Shown here: piece after piece, positions 47,230-60,559 of the stretch
Layout: every line of letters begins with the position of its first letter
Numbering within the stretch: position 1 is the first letter of the stretch
NCBI GenBank assembly: GCA_023055505.1
Contig: JALIRH010000023.1
Coordinates: 6,888,423-6,952,422, forward strand
Direction: 5' to 3'
From: Callipepla californica brunnescens
Lineage: Eukaryota > Chordata > Aves > Galliformes > Odontophoridae
Length of the DNA stretch: 64,000 bases
The notes under the pieces: generated by a model
What the model saw: only the letters and a program-made list of their open reading frames with translations
Told to the model about the DNA's origin: nothing
The model's database searches: none
Position numbers and translations under genes: made by a program

Positions 47230-47610
47230 GTTCTGAGCATCTGATATTAAAGTTGTCAGTTTTATCAAGGCTAATTTCAGTGTAATACATTTATGTATTT
47301 GCTGATTAATCCTATCAAGGCATTATTACATTTATTGTCTGTTGTCTTAAATGTATCACATGACACTGCCCATAACTGATTTAAAATAAATTGCTTTTCA
47401 TATAAGGTTTTATTAAGTGGGTTTAATTGCCTTCGTTAGCTAAATCAATTTGAAATATTTAACAATAAAGAAATTATTAAACCTTAAAATATTCACAATG
47501 AAAACTTAATGAATGTGTCAATTAAATATTTAGATTAAACTTTTGTAATGCTATGTAAATATTTAATTATCTCCTACAACTATGAAGATTTACTAGATTG
47601 AAATATTTTA
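47230..47610. promoter_or_regulatory. Possible conserved non-coding element (speculative)
   Basis: A repeat-free AT-rich block packed with ATTA/TAAT and TTTAATTG-type motifs, for example 'GGGTTTAATTGCCTTCGTTA'. It has the texture of vertebrate enhancers that bind homeodomain factors. No conservation data are available here, so this is a candidate only. Confidence 0.2.
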
Positions 47611-48504
47611 TGCTAAAGGGAGGAAGTTAGAAAACATGACTAAGTGGTGCAGTAAGTGGCATAAGAAGCTTAAATCTCTTTTTAATTAGGAAAAGTGGAA
47701 GTGACTGAAAAAACAATCAACGAGTTATGACAAGAGAACCTGCAGCACTCTACGAGTCATCAGGACAGTTTCAATGGACATATGCTATTCAAACGGAGAT
47801 GTTCTATTTTATGATTCTTTAAGGTCTGGTGGAACGCAAATTTCACAGTTATAAAAAATAAACATAACACTGAAATAAATACTGTGCTAAGAATTTACAA
47901 AGCGCCTCATGGAAGATGACATCTCAGAGGAAAAGAAACCTTACCCCATTTAGGGCAGATGAAAATAAATGTATAGCACATAATAAAATACTGATTGTGG
48001 AACGTGATGATAAGCACTGCAACAGAGCAGTGAGTACACACTACTGGTATAAATTCTACTCATCTTCTAGAGGGTTTACTTCAGCAGTTCATGGGAATCA
48101 GCCTGAATCATAGCTATTGCTAAATGTGCTGGTTTGGGACATATCACCTAGTTCCTGCTCCAAGGCATTTCTTCACGTACCCATGTAATGCATTGTTATT
48201 GCCTTCATGTTGTTATTCTTCTCCAGTATTCAGATTCCTGACTATTCTGAAACTGTTTCATAAACAAAGATACTCAGAACATTCTCTGATAGCTGCACAG
48301 TATTTTTCCCCATCAAGACAGCAGATAGTTTTGGGTTCATTTTCCACCAACTATGCCCAGATTTTCTACCATCACAGTTCCTTTCGTGCCAGGAAAGAAC
48401 CTTGTAGTCTGGGTTTTGTAAGCCCAGCTGCTGAGAGCAAGCTTTTATTTGTGTCAGCAGAGGAATGGAGAATGCAGGACAGCAGTGCTGACAGCCAGAG
48501 ACAT
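47611..48504. other. Unique non-coding spacer
   Basis: No recognised repeat or exon. The 151-codon plus ORF (48124-48579) runs into the GGCAA repeat and shows no domain, so I treat it as chance. Confidence 0.45.
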
Positions 48505-48547
48505 GGCAAGGCAAGGCAAGGCAAGGCAAGGCAAGACAAAGCAAGGA
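48505..48547. repeat. (GGCAA)n microsatellite
   Basis: About eight units, the last ones degenerate, ending about 14 bp before the mariner end. Confidence 0.93.
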
Positions 48548-48560
48548 GGAATTATACACA

Positions 48561-49035
48561 AGGGCCTTTCCAAAAGTAACTCCTCTTTTCTTATGTTGGC
48601 TCGCAATGCTAGAGGCAAATGTTGCCAGTATGGCAGTAAAGGTCAAACATTCCCACCAATGATTTATTTGTTGATTTGCAAGAGATTGCAGCAAAGGGGC
48701 ACTCTGACAAAATGGCATCTGACATGAAATTGGAGATGAAGCAAAGGTGTGTCATAGAATTCCTCCATGCTGGAAAAAAGTGGTACTCACTGACATTCAT
48801 CAACAGTTGCAAAGGTTTACGGAGACCAAACAGTGGATGTGAGTGCAGTGAGGCAGTGGGTAATGTGCTTCAGCAGTGGCTGTGGTGACATAGAAGATAG
48901 CCGTGCAGGTTGCTACAAGCACAGCATGCAGGCTCTTGTTCATCACTGGTGAAGGTTCACGGCTGGTGGTGGTATCTATGTTGAAAAATAGCCCTTTATA
49001 GATGGGTACTTGCTCTGTCAAATAGTCTTGCTGTG
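48561..49035 (+). mobile_element. Internally deleted mariner-type DNA transposon (best copy)
   Basis: Starts with the inverted-repeat-like 'AGGGCCTTTCCAAAAGTAAC'. The transposase then reads 'MKQRCVIEFLHAGKKW' (48739-48786), and a shifted frame gives the helix-turn-helix part ending in 'CFSSGCGDIEDSRAG' (about 48869-48913). It passes straight to the C-terminal 'SMQALVHHW' and 'GGGIYVEK' with its stop (about 48926-48991). The full catalytic D,D34D core, some 250 residues in complete mariners, is missing. A matching right inverted repeat is not clear. The family resembles Galluhop. Confidence 0.85.
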
Positions 49036-51740
49036 TATGCCTGTATTTGTTGCAGTTTTTTCAGCGTATTATTTTTCAGCAACCAAAGTATTTAGTAGCA
49101 AGAATAATTAATTGATTGTGTTTTTAAGATGCAGAGATTTATTTATAACTCTTTTGTGAGTTATTCCATTAGATAAGGTACTAGAGAATAACAAATTTCA
49201 TAACTCTGGTCACCAAAGTATGAAGGTAAGGACTAAAGATTTCCTTAGAATGGAAGAAGAAGTAGAAAGAGCAGAAATAGTATGGAAAAGGGAAGGACTG
49301 GAAACATCTCTTTTTAACCTTGTAATTGTTAAAAACTTTCCTTTTTTCCTGTTTTTCTTTTTCCCTCTAGGGGAATTTTTTATTGAGTAGTAAGATCCTT
49401 GCTTTTCTAAATGTACATTTTTGAAGTCAGTATATTGTTCTTTTGTTGTAGTCCATTGGTAACTTCTACTTGAGTTTCAAATTCAAATATGTGTATAACT
49501 AATTATATTCTTGATTCTTAACTATGAGAATGTTTGGAAAAATATCAAGGGAGAGTGAAACAAATCATTTAAAAGGGAAAAGCAAAGAAAGAACAACTTA
49601 GGTGCGCTCTTGTTGCCCCATCCACACTCCCTTCTGTTCTTTCCTCAGTTCCCTCATTCACACTGGTCTTGCATGGAAAGACAATGATCAACAGCACTGA
49701 AAAGGTCACTAATCTGTCTCAGACTAAGGGGAGCTGAAATAATTTATGGCAGATGCCTGGTTCAGTAGCTGATGACCAACTGAGCACGAAAGTAAAAGCA
49801 ATCTGTGGCTGCTAGTCAATCATATTACTCCACAAATAGTGAGCAGCTCAAAGCCCCTTTAAGCCCTCATGAATAGCAATTGACTGCATAACAGGATCTC
49901 TCCTCTGGCAGGGGTGCTTCTCAAGGTTATGGCTGTGCAGAGATCCCTTTCTCTTTCACGTTAAAACACCTTGTCAATACAGATCCTTGGTAAGTGACTA
50001 ATAGCTTGTGTTAAGCTTCGTTAGCTTCACTAAAATCACATCTTAGGTTGATTCTGCATGTTAATCTGTTAATCCATTAGGTCCCAGCTGCACCGAGGCT
50101 ACTTATCACTTTGGTTCAAGGAGTTTTTTATGTACGAGAGTCCAATCTGAACCTCTCAACAGGGTAGCCTCTTATATATGAGTTTAACCCTATTATCTAC
50201 AAAATAAATAATCAAGTGATTCCAGCTATCTCCAGTATTGTTAAGTCACTGTTAAATTACTAAATTATATCTGTATTGCGATAATAAATTAATTCCTGTT
50301 TTACTTTTAAAAGCAAAATACATAGTGTAGTTGGTTCTATTTGCAACAAGACAGGATTAGCTAAGTAACCACATTTTTAATGAGTACTCTTTTTTTATTA
50401 ACAAAGAACAAGCTAAAGAATCTAGGAGTGTCACCAACAATCTGAGAATTAACACTACAAGGGAAGACCATTTGTGGCCATTTGTAGAATACAAGAGACT
50501 TCATGAGAAGGTGCAGCCAACAACAAGACAAAAAACAAACAAACAATTGTAAATTAGGTGCCAATATGTACTGTATTTTTCAATTGTTTCATAAACAAGG
50601 AAAACATCTAGTGTGTTAAATACATACAACATAATTTTGTGAGTATGCACACTGAATAGATTATATTTTTTAGTGTATTGGTTATTTGGTATAAAATGAC
50701 AGAAATAATCTGACACCAGAATGGAAAACAGTAAGATTTAAATAATTTGCAAGAAACTTTTTAATATTTTTCTTGTTATCCTAGTAAAATTAAAAGAATG
50801 AAGTTACATCTCTGTTTTGTCTCTTGCAGTGAAATTATGTTTCTCTGACTGCTCAACTGGATCTAATTCTTTCAGAAGTGGCTTATGTGCTTTAAATTTT
50901 TCTAAAGCATTTTCTAAAACATTATTTAAGAAATCAGATTTTGGATCGCCCTGAATCATACTTTATTATAACCGTAAGGTTATAATCATGTACTAATTTT
51001 CCATAGTCAAATCTGTAATACTTATGCTATTTACAAAGTAATTAGGAACCCCATTACCTGTTTCTGTTAGTGAACAATGTGTCTTTTCATAATGTGAGTG
51101 TTTTTTATCTTGTTAATAGGAATATGTACTGTTCTCTCTCACATTTCAGCAATTTCACATCCTTTGCTGTAACAGTCTTTTAATGTTTGACATTTAGTTT
51201 ACAGTATAAATGAGCAGCCCTAGAATGACAAGTTTGATACGAAATGCTTATGTGATTACATATTTCAAGCATTTTGAAAGTGTACATTATGTAGCTGTCA
51301 GACATCCTTTTTTTTTTTTTTTTGAGAATAAAACTGACAAAATTCATGTTTGATAAGTAATACAAGGGAAGTGAAAATTTCCCTTCTAATCCATTAGTCA
51401 GTGACAGACAAGATTTCCTGTGCTTCATTTAATCTTCAGTCTGCCATTGTGAAATGAGTCATGCTCTTTAAATAGGAGGAACACTACAGAACTCAAAAAA
51501 TTCCCATGATCTTGAGAAACCTGGGCTGCATTCTTTGGTCATAACAGATCTTGTACGTTAGCAGAGTTCTGTCTCCTCAAAGATACTTAGACAATGACTA
51601 GACCTCTCCCATGTGACAAAAGTTATTCAAAATTAACAGAGAATTAAACACTGTTCGATTCTGTTTCTTTCATCTTTAAAACAGACAAAAGGTGACTGGA
51701 AAATTATGAACTACAAGTAGAGCTTTGATTGTTCCTGTCA

Positions 51741-51850
51741 AGTATATATATATATATATATGTTTTTGGCCAAAGCTTTTTTGATATATATATAACATAT
51801 GTATATATTTACATATGTTTTATGTGTATATATTTGTGTATATATTAAAT
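51741..51850. repeat. (TA)n/(TGTATA)n microsatellite
   Basis: (TA)10-type run followed by degenerate TATG/TGTATA units on both sides of a short unique segment. Confidence 0.9.
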
Positions 51851-52813
51851 TCATGGGAAACACGTAGTGATCTACCCAGGACACCAAAACATTCAATTCC
51901 TTGAAAGTCAGATGCTCTTCAGGAGTACCTAGATGATCTCACTGTATATGAGCCATTTTGGTTTATGACATTCAGATATTAATTTTTTTCCTAGTTTTCA
52001 GGATAACAGGTCACTGCCACTGTGTGGACAGGCCGCAACGAAGGTCCTGGCTGATATTATTCCACAGATCTTCAAATTACAGCAGCATTGATGTTACAGG
52101 AGTGGAAAATAGCTAGCATTTAATTGGAAGTAATGCTGATTTTAAAAGAGAGGCCTTTCACCTTCACTCAATGCTCCCAGTAAGCAAAACTATTTTTTTT
52201 TATTACTGAATTAGAAAGCTCTTATAGATGAATTTGTCTTTCTCTTTTAAATCTGCAACTTTTTTCTGTAGTATTTAAGTGTGAAAAAAATCACTTTGAT
52301 ATTGTCATATTTGATTGTAAAGTAACATTTCAAGAACTGCAATACTTACCTCCAAGGTATATTAAAAATATCATTTTGTGGATTTTTTTTTAATAAAAAT
52401 CAATGTGAGAAATGTGTTTTAAATTTTATCTCCCATTTTAGAGATGTCATGGAAAACAAAAACTGAATGAGGTTTAGTCAAATTGTGAAAAACCTAACAT
52501 ACAATCTGTGAGGGCTGAATTTGGTTTTAGAAAAATGAAAAAGTTTCAGAAAATACTTAATTAGACCAGAAATATGCTCTATGTCTCTGAAAAATAATGC
52601 TGCCTCATTAAAATTTATTCTGTACTTTAAGATTCTTAGATCTGTAATGAAGAACTCAAGATGTTTGAGAACAGTTTTCTATTTGAGTCACATATTTATC
52701 AAAGTATTGAACAAATTCATTTGTTATATTTAAATAAGTGTATTCCTGTCATCCATTGACTACCAAATGTTTTAAGATCATCTCCATCTCTCATGATGTA
52801 TCTGTGTCATGTG

Positions 52814-52833
52814 GCTTAATTAATTAATTAAGC
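52814..52833. repeat. Perfect 20-bp palindrome
   Basis: GCTTAATTAATTAATTAAGC is identical to its reverse complement and contains overlapping TTAATTAA sites. It is probably a TTAA microsatellite by origin. Confidence 0.9.
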
Positions 52834-53160
52834 TAGTAAGATTAGACCTGAACTGAATGGTTAAACATTTAGTTGTTTAAAATCTTTTTTTTATTATTTT
52901 ACAGTCCTAGCTAGGATTTGGGGAAAGGTCTTTCAGAAAGATGCTGCTCTACTTCACATTCAGTAAAAATAAATCCATAAAATCCAACTCTTTTCTTCAT
53001 TTATTGCTGTTTCACACTTTCACACACCATTTCACACTACTTTACACCCCATTTACTCCCTCATGTCTCCTTGTCTTAGTTCCAGAAGTCATTTCCATTG
53101 AATGTTTAGAAAGTTGTAAGAGAAAGTGCTTTCATAGGCTGCTGCTGTATTTAATTAGAG

Positions 53161-53261
53161 GAAATAAAATAAAATAAGATAAAATAAAATAAAATAAAAT
53201 AAAATAAAATAAAATAAAATAAAATAAAATAAAATAAAATAAAATAAAATAAAATAAAAAA
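53161..53261. repeat. (AAAAT)n microsatellite
   Basis: About 20 units of TAAAA/AAAAT with one variant unit (AAGAT) near 53177. The long TTTTA frame on the minus strand is an artefact. Confidence 0.96.
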
Positions 53262-53461
53262 GCCCATATCTTAAAATGGTCTTTGAAGGAAAAAGAAAAA
53301 TGAAGTACATTCACTTAAATTCAGTAGGCTTCATCAACATTTCATGAACCTCTTAATAATGTTAAAAATACATTTCTTTATATAAAAATATCTTATATAG
53401 TAGACCAGGACAAATCCTCTTCACTCATTCTGGATCAGGCAAGCAAAAAATTCGGATATTC

Positions 53462-53522
53462 ATGAATGAGATGATGTTTAAGGTCCCTTCCTACTCAAAC
53501 CTTTCTGCAGTTCTGTGAAAAA
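53462..53522 (+). mobile_element. CR1 LINE 3' terminus (about 60 bp)
   Basis: Short CR1 3' UTR piece: 'TTTAAGGTCCCTTCCTACTC' followed by 'AAACCTTTCTGCAGTTCTGT'. Its small size and decay suggest an old insertion. Confidence 0.75.
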
Positions 53523-56500
53523 TACCTATATTCTTCACGAGGAAATGAGGGATTTGTAGGATGAGCCTGTGGTTTCCTGCAGATTTAAGGCTTGAGTACC
53601 CTTGATTATGAGGATTTCTCACTCTTTTGTAAAAGCAAAGTCTGCTTTCTTTTAAGAAATAGCAGAGGTAGTATTTGTACCTGTACCTGTGTTTTCACAG
53701 AACATAAGACCTGTGAGAATTGATCTAAGCCTATTTGAATGCATTTTCATAGGTAAGGGCTAATAAAAGCCTGAAATATATTTCTACAACTTTTATGCTT
53801 TAAAGAAATAGATCCCTACAAAATTTCCTATATTTATTCCTCTGCTAATTTTTAGTTTAGCATCTAATGCCTTAAATAAAATGCCCTCTTTCAGGCATTT
53901 TGTTCTTTTGTTTTGATCTTAAGTATCTATGTCTTTACGTGTGTAATGTTGTACTGTGATTTACCTTTAGCTTATATGTTAAGGATTTTCAACCTATTTT
54001 TGACATGTAGTGTCTTTTGACACCATCTGATCATGTGGTTAGATTCGAGTCTTTGAGTTCTACAGTAAGATATGACAGGAATTAAGCCAAAGAGATATTC
54101 TAGCTTTGCAGGTAAATATAACTCATTCTTATTTTGCAGTCTCTTGTCCGGTTCTGAACTGCACAGTCATTACAAAAACTCTTCAAAGTTCTGTGTTTCA
54201 AGAGATCTGATTCAGAAGGAAGCTGTCATAGATATGAACCTCAAAACAGCAACAGTGGAAGTTCATGAGAACTCAAAATAATTTCTTAAGATTAAAAAAA
54301 GAAGAATAAAATGTGAATGCCTGAGTACAAACTATAAAATTCAGTTTAAGAGTTCACAATTTCTTAGTGGCACCCCAAACCCCTGCAAATCAAGGGATCT
54401 AGAGGCTCTACTAAAGTTAAATCCTTTGCCTAAGAGGAAGATGACAAGAGAAATAAGGAAAACAACCCTCATTCTAGGACTCGCTACAACTTGGGAATGG
54501 TTTCTTAAGTGATTTCCAGGATGAAAATATTTCTGATTTTTTTCTTGTTTCACAAGAGTTTTTTAGAGATAAAAATAATTTTATGGAAGCTATTCAGAAG
54601 ACATAGGTAATTACTCAGGGTTTAATTAAGAAAATTCAGTGCAAGAAAGAACATTTGAATGACAGTTATTTCAATGCAGAAATCACTGTGTTTATAACAT
54701 TTGTCTTTCCATTCCACGTAGTCAAAAAGTCAAAAATAAAAAATCAAGGATTATGTTAATTTTATACACAGAATATGTCTTTAATTCTGTTACCTGTTAC
54801 ACGTCTAAAGAACATAGGGTGAATGTGATAACACTAGGATTGCAACAGGATGCTGTAGTTGAGATTAAGTCTTTCAATGTAACGTTTTATTTAATAAAGA
54901 AGTAGTAGGATTGGAAATACAGAAACAACTATATGTTCTTCAAACAAAGCTATTCTGTCATCTCTAAATATGTCATGGAGATATCTGAAAGGTTTTGAAT
55001 GAAGGTACTACAGTTATTTAACTTCAGAAATACAGAATATTTTATGTGACTAAGGTAATGTTAACCAATTGCATACACATTTAGTTCTTTTTGCAGTAGC
55101 TGGAATGTTATTGTGTCAAAGGAAGCATGATTGAGGTTCTGATTCCAAACTTCATCAGACAGCAGGAGCCTGTCATTTACTGTGATTAAAATGGGATCAA
55201 CAAGTAAGTGCCATAATAACAGATATGTTTTACAAATACATTTTTAAAGTTCTATTTAAAGAATGATTTTAAAAGTGAGATCATTTTTCCAACCAATTTT
55301 TCAGTAAGAGTCTAAAAATTTAGGAAATAATGAATTTGAATTTGGACATAAAAATATTATTCTATTTATGAATGAGGAAAGAAGGTCTTCAAATGATTCA
55401 AATGACGCTGTAGTAACTACTCCTTAGTTTAGAGTTAAAAACAAACAAACAAACAAATAAACAAAAAATAATGTCTAAGCACATTAAACTGCAATGAAAA
55501 AAATCTGGAGAAAAAGAATAATATTTTTTTACCCTGCAATAATGAGCATAAAGGAATACTACCTGGGCAGTAAGCAGTCTTGGACAGCAGCCTTGATGGG
55601 ATGCTTCTCATTCTTCCTTTGCTTCTTCCTGGTAACTAGGATGGAATCTAAACTTTTATTTCATCCCAGAAATTTGATTTAATGTTTCAATGTGGAAACA
55701 AATATACTAGTGTTAAATTCTAGTTGTACAACTTGATTCCTGGGAGGAAGACATTGCTCCAATGTTATTTGAAATGAAGGATGAAGGTCTTAGCTTTTCT
55801 TTAAGTGTATTATGTTACTAGTCCTTGAAGTAGGGATGAACCTTTGAAAAAAACTCTATTTATTCAGAAAATATCTTTTATTTCTGTCTTTTTGAAGTTC
55901 ACAAAAAAATGCACCTGAAATGAAAGCTTCATTGGAGGTGCTACAGATGCTACAAGACAGAAGAGTAAAGACTATTCTAATTTGAAATGACAGAGATCCA
56001 GAAATAAAAATTTTGTCACAAACAGTATTAAAAGAAGAAGAAATGGTTAAAATATGTACTTCCAGGAAGAGATGAGTAAAAGTGGACTTGCTAAAACAAG
56101 CAGGACAAACTACACTGACATTCTATTTCTTATCTTCAACAAAGTAAAAGGAACAGTCAATAAACTCAGACTATAGCTGGGAACTGGTAAAAAAGTTCAT
56201 GCATTTCTTTCTACACAGCGAGAATTTACCATATTCAAATTATTGCAGCAAATTTAGCTGGATCCAAATGTAATCAATATTTTCCTATTTTAGCATTTAT
56301 GCTAAATACTAGTAAACATTTATGATAAACACTCCTGAGACTATGAGAAAGAATACTAAATACTTGTACTTCTTGTTCATAAACCCTCAGTCATCAAGGA
56401 GAAAGGGATGTTTAAAAAGAAACTTTCACTATAATCACTATCACACTATTAAAAATGTTATTCATTAGATGGATAATTGGTCTGATACACAGAAAACATT

Positions 56501-59500
56501 AAGACCTCTTCCATAATCTGACAGAATTCATAACTGCTAAGTAAGAATTTGTTATTTTTTAAGAAGAAATAGTTTTAGAGATATTTTATTGGAAGTCTAA
56601 TATTACTAAGATTGTTGAAGATTCATTTTTTTTCATACTAGAAGCCAATAATACCCCTCAGGTACTCTTCTAATTTATTCTGACACTATATTTTATAATT
56701 TGTGTTAAATTGTTTTCTCCAACTCTTTTTTGTTGTTGTTGATTTTTAAATTCTACCTCAAATGCATGTAATATTGAAAAGAATGTTACTCCTTCACTCA
56801 GAGTTGCAAAAATGCAAATGTAAAAGAAGCTGCTAGGACTTGAGAAAGGAGGATGAAATAGGGACGGGTGCTAAAGTGAGAAAACATAAAACTAATACTA
56901 AAGACAAGATTAAAAAGTAGAAACAAGCAAAAAAGCTACTACTACCAACAACAACAAGCCAGTTTGCATCTAGTGTAAACAAGGGAGATCAGAATGTCAA
57001 GGGAAATGTAAGTAGATTCAACTTCTGTTCCTTACCACTCTTTTCTATTCAGGTAGATTCTGATGTGAAATTATTTGTGGAGGTATTAGGAAAACTCCAG
57101 GGACAGTCAGTTTTCTAGGTCAGAAACTTCCCTGCTTTTCCTTCTCAAAATTAAATAAATCCTATACAGAGTGCATAATAGGGATGACACGTGTGCAAAA
57201 CACTATAGAAAGATATTATATGTTCATGGTGGCTGAAAGCTTGTTAAAGCTTGAATACTGGACAAAATTGCATAAAAATTCTGTAAATGATAGGTTTAAA
57301 AACAATAACTTCCTGACAGACCTACATGATTTTTTTTTTCAACCATATTTTTCTCTAATCTCCACAATTTAAAACAGCAACTGAAAAGAATCATACAAGT
57401 AAAATTGCTCTAGGATGAATTAAGTAACTGAAGCATATTCAGAATAGAAAGCTGCTCACAGAAATAAATGACTCAAAGTTCAGAATTTAAACAAGACTAC
57501 TGTAACTTGCAGTATTCATAGAACATTGCAAAGCACATAGAACAGAAACAGTTCTTCTTGCTCTTACCTTGACTGATGTAAAATTGTAAATTACTGTCCA
57601 CCTAGTATGATCACAATATACCAGTCAAGACTTAAATGCAGTCCCCAGAAGATATTTTTTTAATTAGATGTCAGTCTAGGTGCACAAGTAGATTAATTCA
57701 GTCTGCAGATAGAATATATATGCAGCTGAGGTAGATTAGAAGGAAAGAAATGAATGGAGGAAAGAGAAGATGTGTATGGTGTTGGTGTTTATTGTTTTTG
57801 TTTTTTATTCTGTTGGAATAGTAGTTCTATTACTAATGGCAAAAAAAAAAAAAAAGAAAATTTCAAAATGGGGAAACCTTCAGTGAAGAAACTATGAGAA
57901 GTGAGAAGCCTGAAGGAAAACTTCAATCAGAGGGAACAAAATAAATGGACATTCCTCAAATAAAAAATTCCTATAAGACACGACCAAAAATATGAGATTT
58001 GGACGGATTCCCCAGTCAATATTATTTCATGTAGTTAGAAGTAAATTTTTACTATATTCTGACTAAATTATGTCTGAGAGCTTTTATATTTCAACACTGC
58101 AAATAAAAACAGTAAAGTTGTTGGCATTACTTTTGCAGCAGCACTCAGATATTCTTACAAAACTGATTATAAATCTAAACAGTGCCCTGCCCTTCCTCTT
58201 GCTTCTCCCAAAAATTTTGAAAAAATTAAGCCCTTTCCTAGAATTATTTTATATCATCATGCGCAACTTCACCTAATTACCATACCTGGGAATGTGATTT
58301 TATACAATTAATTCTTTCTTACGTTGAAAGTTCATGATGATCTTTTTTCTCTGATGTGAACAGCAGTAAAACTAGCTCTGAGAAGTAATAGAATGTATTT
58401 CACCTTCACCTCTCAAAACAGTAGGAAACTGCAGCTCTTTTCAATATATCTAAACAATTTATGAACAGAATTCTTTATTATTTTTCATTTACAAATAGAA
58501 CAGCTAGCAGAATAAAACAGTACACTCAATTTTTTGTTTTATGGGTATAACTTTGGATTCAGAATATGCTCTGTAAAGAAGAGTTAATAATTCTACAGTA
58601 AAGTAATCTGTTATGTACACCAACTATTCATGAATGTCCTAAATAAAACTATTCAATGAATTAAATGCCTTCTGCAATAACCTATTCATCTTTTAAAGTT
58701 GTAATTTTGAGGTTAGCAGCTCAGTAGATAGTGAGCACAGAAATTTAGCTGAAAACTAAAGTACTGAAGAAGTAGTAATTTTTTAAACAGCCAGGAAATC
58801 TGTTTGAAAATATATTAATGGTGCTAAGGAAAAAGAATCCCAAATCTATTACTTTAAATTATTATATCAGTCTTTACAGCCATTAGGAGTATGTTTATAT
58901 TGAAAGGAAAGACAGAAATCCTTTTTTCTTCAATAATGAACTTTATTTTAAATGCTTATTTGTTTTTTTCAGTTGCTTTTCCGAATTCTAACTGACCACT
59001 GATTTGTCATTGACATTTATCAATTATCATAGCATTGGCTATGAAGAAACGTTTGACTCAGTAAGAATTCAAATTAACCAAGGAAATTAGATTAATTGGT
59101 TTTCTTGTTGAAGCTCATTAATCTTTGGAGAAGGAAATAGTATGAAAGAGAGAAAACTGGCACAAAGAAGGTAAAAGATCCCTGGGGAAAATCACGTTGC
59201 AGGATTTTATAATAGGGAAATGTCACTGCGGACGTGAAAAAAATATACCCTTAGCTTAATTTAAAAAAAAAAAAATGTGGGCCAAACTTCTTCCATAAAT
59301 CTAGTGATACCAGCTGCAACAGTATAAATTGTAGTTTTCTGCTTTTTTTTCATTGTTGAAAATATATTTCAAGGAAAATAAAACCCTCTAACTTGCTTTT
59401 AGAAATTTCATCTGAGAGCTCATCATAACTGCAACTGGTATGGAATTAGCAACAACATTTTAAATTATTCATCATTACAGAATTATTTCTGTTATTTGTA

Positions 59501-59563
59501 CACGTTTGTTTACTTGTGAGCTTGAACCTCTGTTAGCACATCTATGAATACCCTGTGACATTT
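53523..59563. other. Unique AT-rich non-coding DNA
   Basis: Six kilobases with no recognised transposon, exon or RNA gene. Simple repeats only: (AAAC)n at about 55441-55466, and A-runs at about 57840-57855 and 59262-59274. The longest ORFs are 60-70 codons and lack motifs. Confidence 0.5.
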
Positions 59564-60340
59564 TAGAAGGAGAGAATAATTCAGGTTAGAAAGACCTGTC
59601 AAAGTAATCTGGTCCTATTTTCAGGAGAGGCAGCGATAACCCCAGAATTTTATCAGATTGTTCAGGATCTTTTTGAATTTTGATTTTCTACAGTCTACAT
59701 GAGGGGCATTCTCACTCTAGTTTATATTTTTGTTATAATTATTCAGTGTTTTCCTTGCTGCAATGTGTAAAAGCTCATCCCTTCACAGGTCACCTCTGGA
59801 TGAAGAAGAGTAGGTTTATTTTCTTTAGAATACTCCTACAAGTAGATATAATTGGTAGTAAGATACGTATTTGATACTCTTTTCTCCAGGCTGGAGAATT
59901 TCCTTCAACTACTCCTCAGAGCCCAAATCCTCCACAACATGACCATATTAGGGGCAATGTGCCAAAGTTGCTGCGGTCCCATAAAGAACAGAATATTCAA
60001 GATACGGAATCCAAATTGTTAGTATGAAGAATAATCACATGTACTGACCTGATGGCTTCACTTTTGTTGTTGGATTTTAATGAGCAGGTGCCTATACTTA
60101 TACTTCAGGCTGCACTGGTGAGTTCATGTCCACTGTTTATCTTAATGGACCTTTTCTGCATATGTTTTTTACAGAGCAGCTCCTGAGTTGCTACTTTTTT
60201 ATTTCTCATTACAGCCATATCCACTATGCTGTAGTTTGCTCCTCTGAATGGCAGCTTTGTGCCGCGCACACAGATTTTTCCATCAAGTTTGTGTTACCCA
60301 AAGGCAAAATGACAGGACAAGGATGACTTTGCTCACTTCT
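59564..60340 (-). mobile_element. Very degenerate CR1 LINE, antisense
   Basis: Patchy similarity to antisense CR1. The 3' terminus is 'GAATAATTCAGGTTAGAAAG' near 59575-59594. Next comes 'TATCAGATTGTTCAGGATCT' near 59651, then an 'AGGCTGGAGAATTTCCTTCA' coding region near 59888. The clearest piece is 'CTGCACTGGTGAGTTCATGT' followed by 'CCACTGTTTATC' near 60110-60140. Order and spacing match CR1. The sequence is much more diverged than other copies, so it is old, and the boundaries are approximate. Confidence 0.55.
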
Positions 60341-60559
60341 TCATTTTGCCTAAAGCCCCACCCAGTCTGGTCTTGAGTGCCCCCATGAACAGAGCAATCA
60401 CAGAAACACATTCAGTTCTCTTCTGATTAACATTTTTCTTGTTTGCTTACCATCCCTGTCCTGCGCTTACCCACAGCAGCACAGTGAGGCATGTAAGTTA
60501 TTTCACAAGTTCCCTGTTATACCAGAGGCACTGTAGGTCTGTGCCTGAGTGTAGACTTA

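Larger units (their letters stand above)
49036..53461. other. Unique AT-rich non-coding DNA
   Basis: No transposon or exon recognised. Contents include a TA/TGTA microsatellite at 51741-51850, a perfect 20-bp palindrome at 52814-52833, a TAAAA repeat at 53161-53261, and a repeat-free stretch at about 49680-50140 noted under findings. Confidence 0.5.

Noticed and set aside
48124..48718. Overlapping 151- and 158-codon ORFs on opposite strands
   Set aside because: Both run into the GGCAA microsatellite and have no known motif. Two open strands at once point to composition, not coding.
60345..60430. Possible further CR1 3' fragment (minus)
   Set aside because: A short patch ('CCACCCAGTCTGGTCTTGAG') is suggestive, but it is too short and diverged to separate from the neighbouring degenerate copy.
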